A stretch of DNA of 64,000 nt from Anthostomella pinea (Eukaryota > Ascomycota > Sordariomycetes > Xylariales > Xylariaceae). Below are positions 21,147 to 32,164 of the stretch, one piece after another. Location: positions 3,038,001 to 3,102,000 of the forward strand of contig CAUWAG010000003.1 of NCBI GenBank assembly GCA_963556695.1, written 5' to 3'. Within the stretch, counting starts at the first letter, position 1; each line of letters begins with the position of its first letter. A program made the translations under genes and the position numbers. The notes under the pieces were generated by a model. That model was not told where the DNA came from. It saw only the letters and a program-made list of their open reading frames with translations, and ran no database searches.

Positions 21147-23966
21147 CGTGGTTGTATCGGCAAGTGATGGAGAGTATGTGTGCTGTCGGTTGTGTTCGTC
21201 CAAAAAATCAGATGCAGATGGTGTGGGTGCATGGGATGGAAAGCCAGGAATTGAAGGCTCTCTGAGGTCTACTAAATGGTTAGTGTTAGGCCGTGGCTGA
21301 TTGTGGGATCACTCAGGTTCTCCATTGTTTTGCCACTATTCTCCAGCGCTGCCATTGTTCTGGCTGAGACCTGCAGGCTGCAGCTGCATTGTAGCCAGGT
21401 GGTTCAATGACTAAATTTCACCCCTTTTCTCAGAATGGACCCGCTAGAGGCGCATGTGGGTGGGCACGTAGTCAGTTTCTTCACCCATTCATCGCGTCCT
21501 ACTCACTTGACAATGGCAGATAACGAAATGTTCACATTGGCCGATGCAGCTTCTAATCTGTCCATTCAGGCCATTTTCCCTGGTTCGCATGACTTGCACT
21601 GTCCCACAGGGGCTTTCGTCGATTTGCCCTCTGTTTCTGGTCAATAAGCGTTCTATCCTATGTTGCATTTCACGCATTCGGCCACTTGAGTTGTCAACAG
21701 TGACTCGAGACCGTCACGTATTGAATCCTCCTCAGGATAAGTTGTCGGTTCATATTTGATTCCTCCTCTAGGAAAACCCGCAGTAGCCTTCAAGAAGCCA
21801 GTGGCATATGAGAAGCCAAGTGAATGGGCCGAGATAAAAAGATTGAGGTACGAAAATAATGGGATAGTCAAGTACCAAGGTACCTAGTTATCCGTAGCAG
21901 CCCTGGGTGGGCTGATAGCAACGAGCGGCGACTTGTGCCTTCTGGCAGGGGCCCAGAATACCATGTTACGATGACTAGTATTCTGGATGTTTTGCTTGCT
22001 GTCTAGAAGGATGGGAGCGTAGCCCCATCCAGTTGGTCACTTAAGTACTAGAATACACCACAAAGGTACATGGTCCCTTCAATGTTGGGCAACAATCCCA
22101 GGCAACCGACATGATACCTGATAACTGGAACCAGCTGGATCCACAGACTCTTGAATATCATGAGCATTTATTCTTCTTCTGGATATTTCTAGTCTCTGGG
22201 AAAGCTGTTCGGGTCGCAGTGCATTTGCCGATGCCATCGGTCGAGGTTGAACAGAAAGCCTGATCCGTTACTCACAGAGCTTAGGAACAGGTCCCAAGTT
22301 CCCGTTGCACCGCTGACATCGCAACGAACCGTGGTCCACATTTCCCGATCCCCAGTACCGGATACTGAGCAGGCTCCAACGATGACGACGTTCAAGCTGC
22401 ACATGTGCAGCTTGATGCTTCCGCCGCTGGTAGCGGAAGACGCTCGCACAGAAAATGATCTCGCCCCCGTCACCAAAAGCTACGCTCTGATGGGGACGTC
22501 TTTCAACACGGTCCTCGGCCAACTGGTTCGACTTGCCGATGGAGAGCACCTCTCTGATTGTGATGGAGAAGCATGGTTGAGTCCAGGACTGAGGGAAGTT
22601 GATCTGCGAAGAGCTGTTCGGTATTCTTGTCACCCGGCAATGAAGGAATGCAACTGAGAGTGATATGGAGACGCTGGATGGGTTGTGTTTCTCCCTGTCG
22701 AGAGACGACGTGATGAAATGTCGGACATCCTGCCCGGACATTGGCTGTTTGGTGATGGATGGAGGATAAGGTTACTACCATGGAACTGTAGGGTTTCTGG
22801 AGTTTCATGCGTGATACTCAAGGGACCGCTTTTATCGCCACCTTGGAAGGCCAACCAACCTTTCTGGTCTTCTATGTGGCCGTTCAGTAGAAGGTTCTGA
22901 CTCCCGAAGCCAGAATATTGATGACTGGCAGTCAGACTGCTCTTCCGCGCCGGCTTTCGTTATGGCTCTCTCCATATGACATCACTCAAGCCACAACCCC
23001 CAGAACATTACATGCTTCTCTGGGGGAACCGCTGCCAGTTGCAATGATTGATCATAGTAGAGAATGACGGAGTAGAGAATCATGAACTCCGTCTCGTCAT
23101 GAGATGTACATTGCACAGACGGCGAGTAACAAGAGCTGTATTGCATTCCAAACCCCTCTATGCTGTTCAAGCCAGCAGTGGCGAAGCGATTACAAGTACC
23201 AGCTTTTCGTGGTGAGACCTTCGTATCGAGCTTTGCAAAACTGTACCTAAGTCGCAGAATATCGCCCTCCTGCCTCATGCACAGCCGGCTTTGGGAAAAG
23301 CAAGGAACTTCGTTAAGTGGTCGATGCAATAGCTGCGCGGCATACTCTGCGGCCCGCCGTTTCCGTCTCTTCAGGTTTGTACAGACCGGTTCGACGGCTG
23401 TCAACAACACGTGGGCCGGCACCCGACAGCACAAACACGGGAAGCATACGAGGCTGAATCTCGCTTTTGGAAGGCCGCGTCGGGGCTGGGGGAGCACCGG
23501 TCGCTTTGAACGTAAGCGCGTTGCCTTGGCAGTCAGAACTGAGCCACCGCTCACCTCGGATTCTTCTCAGTCAGTTTCACCTCAAGAGTTCCCCAACGCT
23601 GCACCAAGCTGCTGGGATTGTCGTACAAGACGGCAAGAGACTGATGTGAAGGCCAAGTCTGAATAACCCTGCATCTACCGAGATCCTGCGAAGCCGACTG
23701 CATCTCCGTAAGGCGGTGTATGCTACGTAACACCGGAACTGGCTGCGTGGCTGGGCCGCGAATGACGGTGCACTGGGAAACACCACTTCACTGCGTTCTC
23801 TCTCTATAAATGTTGCCCCGTCGTCCTTCACTCCAGGGCCTTGATCTCACCTTCGACACCAGCATCCCCATCAGTCCTTTCGTCAACCTCTGGTCTTCCA
23901 GCCTACTAGCTCCAAATATCATCCATTTCTAATCAGACATCCACCAACACATCAACTCAACACACC
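21147..23966. other. Long intergenic region, one possible small-protein relic
   Basis: Around 22650-22205 (-) a coding-like stretch contains SGGSIKLHMCSLNVVIVGAC and TGDREMWTTVRCDVSGATG, followed by a good splice donor (GTGAGT). It needs a frame change upstream and I find no convincing start, so I do not call a gene. The rest shows nothing supported. Confidence 0.4.
23805..23811 (+). promoter_or_regulatory. TATA box candidate for Ecp2-like gene
   Basis: TATAAAT about 156 bp upstream of ATG 23967, followed by a CT-rich leader as in many highly expressed fungal genes. Confidence 0.45.
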
Positions 23967-24371
23967 ATGTTCTCCACCAAGAACATCGCCATTCTACTCC
24001 CCGGCCTGACCCCATCCGCCATAGCCCTCCCGAACAGCAGCCCCGCCTCGCCCCTGGCCGTACGGGACGACCTCTGCGGTGCCTCGTCCTTCAATGCCGT
24101 CCCCAACCCGGCCCCGCTTGCGGACTGCCAAGGGCTGCTACCCACCATCGTCGACGTCAACCTCGACCACCCCGGCGGCGTTGTGCACCTCTTCCAGAAC
24201 GGCGCCTGCTCCGTGTGGATCTACAGCGATGTGCCGATCAGCTTCCGCGGCCAGGACATCAGCGATATCTTAACTGTCACTATCGATGACTGGACTACGA
24301 ATGGCTTGACTGGTGCTGCGGGCATTGTTGGATGCTCCGGCGGTACTCTTTCTTGGACTATTGTTGTCTAG
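23967..24371 (+). CDS. Secreted Ecp2/Hce2-like small protein
   Basis: Intronless 134-residue protein. The start MFSTKNIAILLPGLTPSAIA gives a hydrophobic signal segment ending before LPNSSPAS. The mature part has four cysteines: DDLCGASSFNAV, ADCQGLL, NGACSVWIY and VGCSGG. The pattern C-G-x-S-x-F ... P-L-A-D-C ... G-x-C-x-V-x-I ... S-F-x-G-x-D-I-x-D-I resembles the Hce2 domain of Ecp2-type effectors, which are secreted by plant-associated fungi and can trigger host cell death. Similarity is by motif only. The upstream TATA box at 23805 and CT-rich leader support expression. Confidence 0.65.
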   Translation: MFSTKNIAILLPGLTPSAIALPNSSPASPLAVRDDLCGASSFNAVPNPAPLADCQGLLPTIVDVNLDHPGGVVHLFQNGACSVWIYSDVPISFRGQDISDILTVTIDDWTTNGLTGAAGIVGCSGGTLSWTIVV

Positions 24372-25056
24372 ACAGGTGCATCATGGGGTTTCAATATGTT
24401 TTTAGGGCTTAATGATGGCACTCTTGGAAAGAGGGGGGTATGTGGACATTCAGGTGTCAAACTAGAGGATGTGTGAGTTTACAAGTCCGGACGCCTTAAT
24501 TTGAGATAGTGTGGGTAATGTGAGGGTCATCCTTTCCTGTCACTGATTTTAAGTATTTATCGTGATACGTGTATCGAACAGAAAGACGACCAATGCATCA
24601 TCTCTTCCTGTCAAATCCTCTGGTATACCAATCCGAACCACCAGCGGGCAATCCTGGGGGTTTCCCTTACTGCTTTCTTTTCGCAACGTGCCACTGCTCA
24701 AATGATGTATGTTCCAAGTAGCACCAGCGATTTCCAGATGAGACAAGTTTCGTGGCCGGTACAGTATGACATTATTGACCTACATAAGCTACTTCACTTG
24801 AGCACCAGTACACCACGACAGCAGTCAGACTCGGAGCTAAATCCTGAGAAGCTCGACCAAAATGTGTTGGATTCTGGGCTACGTTAGCCCATCCATAGTC
24901 ATCCTTCAGGATCAACATCTCCATCTGTGACTCTGTCACATACGTGGCCAATATAAGGCCACGTATCCTTTCCTTTAGTATCTTGGATATATAGGGCCAC
25001 TCTGGCCGCTCCAGAGTAGCTGGAATTCCTCTCCTTAAATAGAACACTTTGAAATC
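24372..25056. other. Intergenic, convergent 3' region
   Basis: No supported gene between the Ecp2-like gene and the 3' end of the terpene synthase. Confidence 0.5.
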
Positions 25057-27579
25057 TCACAAAATGTCAAGCTCGATGTTCAGAGTCCCCGTTACGCGTA
25101 CAACACTGGCAATCTCGTCCTCAATCTCAACAAAGAGTTTTCTCAGCGCAACGAGTGTGAACTCGAAACTGCCCGCCTGCTTCATGTCTTCCAGCACAAC
25201 ACCCTTCTGCTCAAATGACATGCCTCCCGATATCCGGCGCTGCGTAAGGAGGTTGCGCAGGAACACACCTCGGTCGAGCTTGGCGTGTTGGAGAGTGTGG
25301 ATCAGCATGAAGGAGTATTTACCCTCGTCCAGGTCCTCGCAGAAGCCCTTCTGCTTCGTGTACTGGGCGGTGTTAGCGACTGTCCATGAACCAACAAAGA
25401 CCGCTACATACATCGGCACCATTCAGATTCTGATAGTCGTCTCTGATCTGGAAGTACCGGCCGACGAGGATGACAAGCCTGGTCACGTCTGGTTTGCTTG
25501 GGCACTTCGACTCGGCAGCCATCATTCTGGCCAGGAGCCTGAACAGGCCGCCTGTCTCTGCCGTGGCGGTGAGTAAGTAACAAGGTAAGGCGCAACTGTG
25601 GACTTACTGTCGTCGATCATGCGGAGGTACTCCGGAAACGTGGAACATACGATATTGGCGGTCCAATGCAAGTTCCAGCTCTGGCCAATGTAGGCGTTTC
25701 TCATCTCCTCTGAGCCTGATTAGTTTCGGGCTTCGATATTGAAGTATTGGTATAGACTAGAAGGCTCACCTATGAAGATCTGAACACAGCAGGGGTTGCC
25801 GAGAGTCGCAACCTCTGCGAGAGCCTGGTAAGTGCCGTAACCTGCAGAGTTGATGGTCTGCGCATGCCCGTAGATGGGGTGCACCGAAGGCATCCCCCTC
25901 CGCAGGCTCGAGGAGTCCTCCATGTCATCGAGCATGAGTGAATATGCGTGCAGCAGTCCCACCAGTCGCTTCAGAGTTGCCACAGTCTTTCGGGGGACCT
26001 TGAACCAGACGTTCAGTGCGTCGATAATCTTACCCTTGACATTTCTCGACGGCAGAGACCCGATGTACGTCATTGGGTTGTCGACGATCTGCGCGAAAAG
26101 GGGTTAGAAGTCACACGATATGGCTTTCTGCCTCCTAAGGGGGTTTACTTACCGAAGCATCGAGGGCCGGCAAGACTTGGGACGCAAGGACCTCGTCCAG
26201 GCCGATTGCCATGTTGCCAGTTTTGCCATCCGCGGAGTCAGATGGTGTTGGAAGACAGGGTCTCTCCTTTGAGGCCATGTCCATCTTAGGCTCGTCCTCG
26301 CCCCTTTTTCTTTTGTGGGACACAGACGGTGCAGCGGCTCTGTCCTTATCACCCAAGTTTATCGCTCCATCCCTCATCAAAGCGAGTTGCCGCCCAGTGT
26401 AGGGGATGTTGTTGTGGTACCGCGGGCAGGTCATGGACCACGCCAGGTTGCCAGTCATACCGTACTGCAGGGCTTCGAGATAGCGCCGCAAACCCAGGGA
26501 CAGGTCGTCGCGATCCTTGGCACCTGTTATGACGGCGGAGAACTCCGACGCAGCTTTCTTGATCTGCCGCGAGCAGATCAGCTTCGCTTCGTCAACATTG
26601 ACTGAATGCTCTCGCATGATAACATTCAGCGCATTGAGCCATCCGGGGTCTCCATTGGCCACTGCCGCCTCAGACTCCTCTTCGTACGAGTACAGGTCAT
26701 TGACTAAGGTGAGGTGGGCAAAGCAAGGGCGGCACATTTCGTGAAGGGTTTCGTGCTCTTCTTTGCCAATGATCAGTCCCATGCCGAATGTGACAACTAT
26801 TTACAGTTGTCAGTGGTCGGGCTTCGCGTATGAACAAGAAACCGAAGAGGGGGTGAAGGGGGGTGAGATTTGAAGAGTGCTTGCGTTGGGAACACGTACT
26901 TGCGAAAACGAACCTGTAATCATATTAGTAACAAACTCTTCTTTAACAACAATGCCCAATTCGGGCCAACTTACTTCTCTCCCGCATCCCTCGCTCTGTG
27001 CTCTAAAAAGTCATCGAGGCCGTCGAATTGCTTATGGTGGTTGCGGCCAGACGATTCCAAGTACTCTGCCCAGGCCTCCATGGCAACCAAGGCTCTTGGT
27101 CGATCGATTTTCAGCATGCCCTTTAGAATCTTGGCTTGCAACATCCGCTTGCCAGCGGAGTTGTACGCGATGGTGCCGGTGCTGAGCTTCTTGAAAAGCT
27201 TCAATCATCTTGTCGTTCTCTTCGTCGGCCTGCGGCGGTGTCAGAGTCGACACCCGTTAGTATCATGGGACGCACTGACCTCTTGTTTGCCTGCAGTATC
27301 CACCAAGTCGTCATAGATGAAGGAGATCTCATTGGCGTATGAGATGATCTCCAGCCTGTCAGGCAGACACTCGGGCAGCGTGCAGGTCATGTAGTTCCAT
27401 CTTCCCATGGTACATCTGTAGAAGTCCAGTGGGCCGACATGCTCTCGCCAGTCTCGCTGGGCTTGGATGATGCCTCGCTCCTCGAGTTCGCCGCTCTGAT
27501 GCAGACGCATGGGGGTGTTGCAGAGCCCTTCATTGTCGTAAGTGGACGGATCCGCGAAAGTGGAGAAACGGAAGTCCAT
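25057..27579 (-). CDS. Bifunctional terpene synthase (terpene cyclase + GGPP synthase), one frameshift
   Basis: Class I terpene cyclase fused to a trans-prenyltransferase, the architecture of fungal di- and sesterterpene synthases such as fusicoccadiene synthase. Exons: 27579-27280, 27229-26975, 26913-26900, 26796-26153, 26088-25770, 25709-25608, 25557-25412, 25362-25057. Cyclase domain: SFIYDDLVD (DDxxD), NDLYSYEEE (NDxxSxxxE) and PRYHNNIPYTGRQ. A disordered Lys/Arg-rich linker (SHKRKRGEDEPK) follows. Prenyltransferase domain: LMLDDMEDSSSLRRGMP (first Asp-rich motif), GRYFQIRDDYQNL (second) and CEDLDEGKYSF. The exons sum to 2086 nt: one extra base, located in exon 2 near 27190 between NDKMIEAF and LSTGTIAYNSAGK. 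Without it the protein is 694 residues, normal for the family. Exon 3 is only 14 nt but is needed to keep frame. The product is probably C20 or C25; which one cannot be told. An assembly error at one base would make this gene intact. Confidence 0.9.
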
Positions 27580-28329
27580 GGTGATGACCAGACGGATTGC
27601 TTATTGGATGCAGGGAGGAGTCGAGTGATGGAGGTAAGGAAAGCCTCTAGGTGTCCTGCGTGTACGACAACCTTGCGAGCGTAGTGATTCTTGTCAGTGA
27701 ATCCCCAAGGATATAAGGAAAAGATATATGTCAGTTTAATGTGGCATAAGGTTTGGGTCCTTTTCAATGACTACTATTCTCGCTTTAAGCATCTCTCATC
27801 ATGGCATCCATGTTTGCATGTCCTACTATGGGCAGTGAGTGGACGAATGAATGGCGGTAGCCGATTGCTATCACGGGTGTCATGTTACAACAATACCTTA
27901 GGGTCTACGGTACCAGGGCACATTGCACAATTCAAGAAAGGCCGGTATTGGTGATTGTACTCATTGTTCAAAGTGGTTGTTTCCTTACTTGCGGTGTATC
28001 CTCCCTTACTTACGGTGTAACCCCTCGGATGGTATTGTCATCCGAGCATCGTGTTTGCTTATTAGACAGACCTGTGGATGTATGGCCACATAGGCTGGAT
28101 ATCTTGATCTCAGGTGAACAGTAGCAAACAATCTAGTCTGGACAGGCCCTTTAGCCAATCCCATTGTTCGCGTTTCTCAACTCCTTCCACTGTTCAACAC
28201 AATAGCACCACGACACGCTCAATCATGATTGCTTTCCCATTTTTCCTACCTGAGGTATCGAAATCATCAACTCCATCACCGAGTGCGTTGGGGAACTCCC
28301 TTACGATTCCAGCCTTTCCGACTTTGAGG
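27580..28329. other. Intergenic upstream of terpene synthase
   Basis: Probable promoter region shared by divergent terpene synthase and P450. No gene or clear element seen. Confidence 0.45.
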
Positions 28330-28632
28330 TAACACCGGAACAATGTGGTCACCAGAGGCACGTACATCTATGAGATTGCCAAAATGCATGAGAGATACGG
28401 TAAGCATTTGCGGAGTCAGTACAACACAGGAACAGCTGGCTGACGTAGAATTCAGGTCCCATCATACGCATCAACCCCTGGGAAGTGACAATCATGGACC
28501 CGGATGCTTATAAGCATATCTACGTCCCAGCTGCTGTTCGACGTTCCTCTATCTACCACCGAGAGCGCAATGGGATGGGCTTTGACGGTCTGCGCCCCCC
28601 CAGCTACGAATACTTCCAGGGGAAGTCCGCTA
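28330..28632 (+). pseudogene. Cytochrome P450 fragment, cut by Tc1-type element
   Basis: A second, different P450 near the terpene synthase. Exon TRGTYIYEIAKMHERYG, an intron at 28400-28455 (GTAAGC, CTGAC, CAG), then PIIRINPWEVTIMDPDAYKH and VRRSSIYHRE. This is the conserved N-terminal block of CYP families that decorate terpenes and polyketides (LHxxYGPIIRINPxE...DPxxY). The start is missing or degenerate, and the sequence stops at a TA where a Tc1-type inverted repeat begins (28633). The oxygen-binding and heme domains are gone. Most likely a former tailoring enzyme of the adjacent terpene synthase (inference from position). Confidence 0.75.
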
Positions 28633-28965
28633 AACTGGGTAGACAAAAGTCTCCGCCCGACCCACCACAATCTCCTTCAGATCAAAACAACGCGTCAATC
28701 ACCCTTCGACTTCACCACTCTCTCAACACCGTAATTGATAATAGATTTACGATCTTTTGGGGTAGAATTGAGCGGCGATCGCGTCGCTAACGGCGAATTC
28801 ACTTCAGAAGCTCGCTCGGCAATTGTGGCGGCGCGAATTGACGGCAGAATGCGCAGGGATGTTACAACCGCGTTCAAAACGAAGCGTCTGAAAACCATTT
28901 CTGACATCACCACCAACTTTGAGGTCACCTCCACACCGAAATCTGCCCCAAGGAGCGGTCGCCCA
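28633..28965 (+). mobile_element. Tc1/mariner fragment, transposase 5' end
   Basis: Starts after TA (28631-28632) with the terminal repeat containing GACAAAAGTCTCCGCCCGAC, identical in design to the right end of the element at 32165-33514, and continues through the transposase N-terminal coding part (TSEARSAIVAARIDGR, TFKTKRLKTI-like). Similarity ends abruptly at about 28965, inside the coding part of the next gene. The other about 1 kb of the element is missing. Confidence 0.88.
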
Positions 28966-30642
28966 AAGGACCATGACGTGGATCTTGACGCCATCTTTTC
29001 GGAATTTTTTCAAGTCGCCGTGGTTCATGGACTCACCGATCTCCTTGCTCAGTTCGACACCCTTGGGGTTTCGGGAAACATACATCTGAACGAGATCATA
29101 CAGCTTACTGGATGCTTTGCCCCAGAACAAGAACTCGAGGACACTCGTGTAGGTGAGGATGGAGTCTCCCGCCGCAGAGGCTAATTGGGAACTGTCCCCC
29201 CTCGTGATGGCGAACAAGATAGCAAAGATGACGATGGGACCACCGTTTCCTACCGCGTCGAAAGCGATCGATTGCATCATCGCCCCCATGCCTTCTTTTG
29301 GGCTGTCGGTCAACTTCGACATAGTTTCGAGGCTCATGACATCGGCCTCTGTCAGTGCCGGAGCGGTCGCGACGTCCTTGATCCCTAACTTCTTTTTCAT
29401 GTCCGCACGACATTCATCTGGCGTCTTGCCTGTCTGTATGGACTTTTGGACGTAGAAGTCATTTGTGTCCTGAATACACTGAGTCGTGAGTTCGGCCTCG
29501 ACTGCCAATCGCCCGAGCAGGCCCGTCATGGGCGTGAATTTCTGGAGCTTGATATCGGTCTGTGGCATTCTCATCACCTGCCGCAGCATGCCGACGCCGA
29601 GATTGAATGTGCCTTTTAGCATCTTCGTAGTCCCCTTGTCTAGTTCATTCTCTACCCCCATCATCACCAACTTCTGTTTGAAACCGGTCTCCGTAGACTT
29701 TTCCCTTGAGGTTGCTATGTAAATAGGAGTTAGTCAACACTTTTTAAACGTATTTATGTTCTTCATTGGGCGGCGGGCATGATGACTGCATATGAAACCC
29801 CACAGGGAAACGGGGGAAGTCCGTGTAAACGACTCGAGGAAGTACTCACCTATCTCATAGGCTGCCTGAGCCAAGTTCAAAGCTAGGAATCCACTGTGAA
29901 CTTCCAAGGCGCCCTTGTAATCCTTGGGAATCTCCACCCCGTTGAAGCTACTAGTGAGGATGCCCTGGAAAAACAATGTGAGGCAGACAACCCAGATAGT
30001 CAACTGGGTTGCAAACTCCGGCAGGTCGAACGGCCTTTCGGTCCAGCCGGGATTCTTCTGGGTCTTTTGCGCCACACGCAACACGCCCGAGAGGAGAGCG
30101 GTTAAAGCGCCGGGTACGGCCATGGTCCCGTCAAGCCCGGCCGATGCGTCTTTGAGTAATACGAGTCCCACAATCGTCTCTCCGAGGTAGGAGGTGCCAC
30201 TTGCTCCCAACTGGACCTTCTGAAGACCTTTGCCGAAGTCTAGTAGCTTGTCCTTGTTGACCATTTCTTTAAGGGAAGTGGCAATGCGGCGTATCATCGT
30301 CTTATCAGAAGATGTCGGTTCGCGACATTGACCGCCAACGGGAGCTGTTATCTCGTTCCCCGGCGGGTCCATCGGTGGTTGCATGCCATGTGGAATTTCA
30401 ATGACAAAGTCTCCGGATGGAGAACCGTCGGTACCTGCGCGTACTAGATGGAGAGTTGGGTTTTTCGGGGATGTCGGCGAGCCGTTCGACCGACCGAGTA
30501 GGTATTTGGCTTCGATTGCATCGTACTCGGCCTCGCGTTGTTCCTTGGTTGGGTATGCGGATGAAGAACCAGTGAGAAGTACACCCAAAAGCAGAAGAGT
30601 TCCCAGTATAAAGGGCACGGGCTGGTTCAGCCTACAATGCAT
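28804..30642 (-). CDS. Unrecognised secreted or membrane protein with transposon-derived C-terminus
   Basis: Two exons (30642-29850 and 29714-28804; intron GTGAGT...ACTAACTCC...ATAG) encode 567 residues without interruption. The N-terminus is a strong signal peptide or anchor (FILGTLLLLGVLLTGSSSAY). Further hydrophobic segments are SYLGETIVGLVLL, LTIWVVCLTLFFQGIL and GGPIVIFAILFAI. I do not recognise a domain. The last ~55 residues, from about 28966 on (ATAPWGRFRCGG ... RRHNCRASF), are an antisense translation of the Tc1-type fragment at 28633-28965; the intact element encodes the same antisense frame at 33178-33343. The native C-terminus was therefore replaced by the insertion or rearrangement. 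The gene diverges from no visible partner, and its role next to the terpene synthase is unknown. Confidence 0.75.
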
Positions 30643-32164
30643 GATGAACGTGTTGTGCCAGTGTGCAGACGACTATGACTGTTTCGTTGTGTGAAGGCGA
30701 CTATGAGTGTTGGATCCAAGAAACTAAGAAGCCCAAGAAGCCCAGACAAAGCTTCAAATCTTACTCGTCTTATGTAGCTCACTTGGTACGGTAGTCAGTA
30801 TGCTTGGTTTTGGCCTACCTTTTGCCTCCTTCTCCTGCCACAAACTCTGGATGTGATCACCGCTGCTGATCTCCCAGGCTACCATCGTCATTGCCGTTCC
30901 CTCAGAAATCCTAACTTCTTGAAATATCTCTTGTGCTATCTATATCAGCATTTGCCACTACAAAGGTGCTATCTCAGGACTAGGCAGCCTTGGTACTTGT
31001 CGCCAATTCCGGCATTGGTTGCCTGCGCAGTGGGCCCTTGGGATTGCGATACATGTCATAGAACAACTATCACTATTTAGTAAGTTGCGCGATCGTCAAA
31101 TCCTTCGGGCCCGAACTGTTGGGAGAACTACACCGGCTTTCCGCAGTGCACCGAGTACTAGGGTCCAATGTGGACTATGCACCTACCCTTGGAGGCAGTG
31201 CCACATCTATTGTTATAGAGCTACTATTCACAGAATAGAACAGAAACACGTTCCTCCCACAGCATCAATGGTCCAAGCAACCACGACGCTGTGAAACATC
31301 TGTGGCAGTGTTAAGGAGTGATGGCATAAGGCATACCTGGTAATTGAACATGAGGCAACCGCCATCTATAACAGTCACAACTACCCTTGTCGTCCTATTT
31401 CGAGATTGGCCATCTAACTATCCTGCAACCATCGTGGCGAGACGCTCGTCCTGCCCGTGGCAGCTAGTTCACGTCCCGTCCTTTGTATCACTACATTCGA
31501 CGTATTAAAAGGCAACTGTCATTATCGCCTTTGCTCTTGGTGGGGAATGACGCGCTTGGCTTCGTCTACGCCGGGTTGGATAAACACCTGCATGCGACTG
31601 AAATATGTATTGAATGTTCGCGGCAATTGTTTGGGCCCAAAGCGCGCTGAAGTTAGATATACTTTGTGTCAACTGAGGTTTGTGCCTCTCAACATGTACT
31701 AAAGCAGTACAGATAACCCAGGGTTGCACGTCATCGAGCGATGAGCGTATTCAGGCAATTCTACCTGCGGCTGATAACCCTGCTAGAGACACATGTCAAG
31801 TGCTGCCGATGCATCCATATTCCTGCTGTCAGCGCGCCAGCGGGTGAGCGGAGTCAGTGGGAGAGTCTAAGTGGTTCACAGGTCAGTTTAGATGCTTAGG
31901 TTGTGTCAGCCAAGAGCTACTTGACTCGGTGGTATATATAGTGGCGTATATGGCTAGTGGGGTGACTGGTAGGGTAGCTGACGGGTAGCAAAGGATAAGA
32001 TGCTAGTGCCTGATTGGTCCGGAGGTTGGCGCTAGAGCTCCGGCAGTCTAACGATCTAATCAAGTTAGAGATGGCCGAATTGGATTGAACTGCTTAGTCA
32101 TCACAATCTAATCCAGTTAGGAGGGGTCAGATTGGATTGATTGGATTGTGTGAAACGCTGGGTA
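30643..32164. other. Intergenic, no gene seen
   Basis: Balanced composition. Short repeats of ATTGGATT occur at 32070-32150 just left of the Tc1-type element. It contains no NRPS sequence, although the NRPS resumes directly on the other side of the element. Confidence 0.5.

Noticed and set aside
22189..22741. Possible small secreted protein on the minus strand
   Set aside because: Two frames must be joined without a clear splice site, and no start or signal peptide could be placed, though a GTGAGT donor follows the better half.
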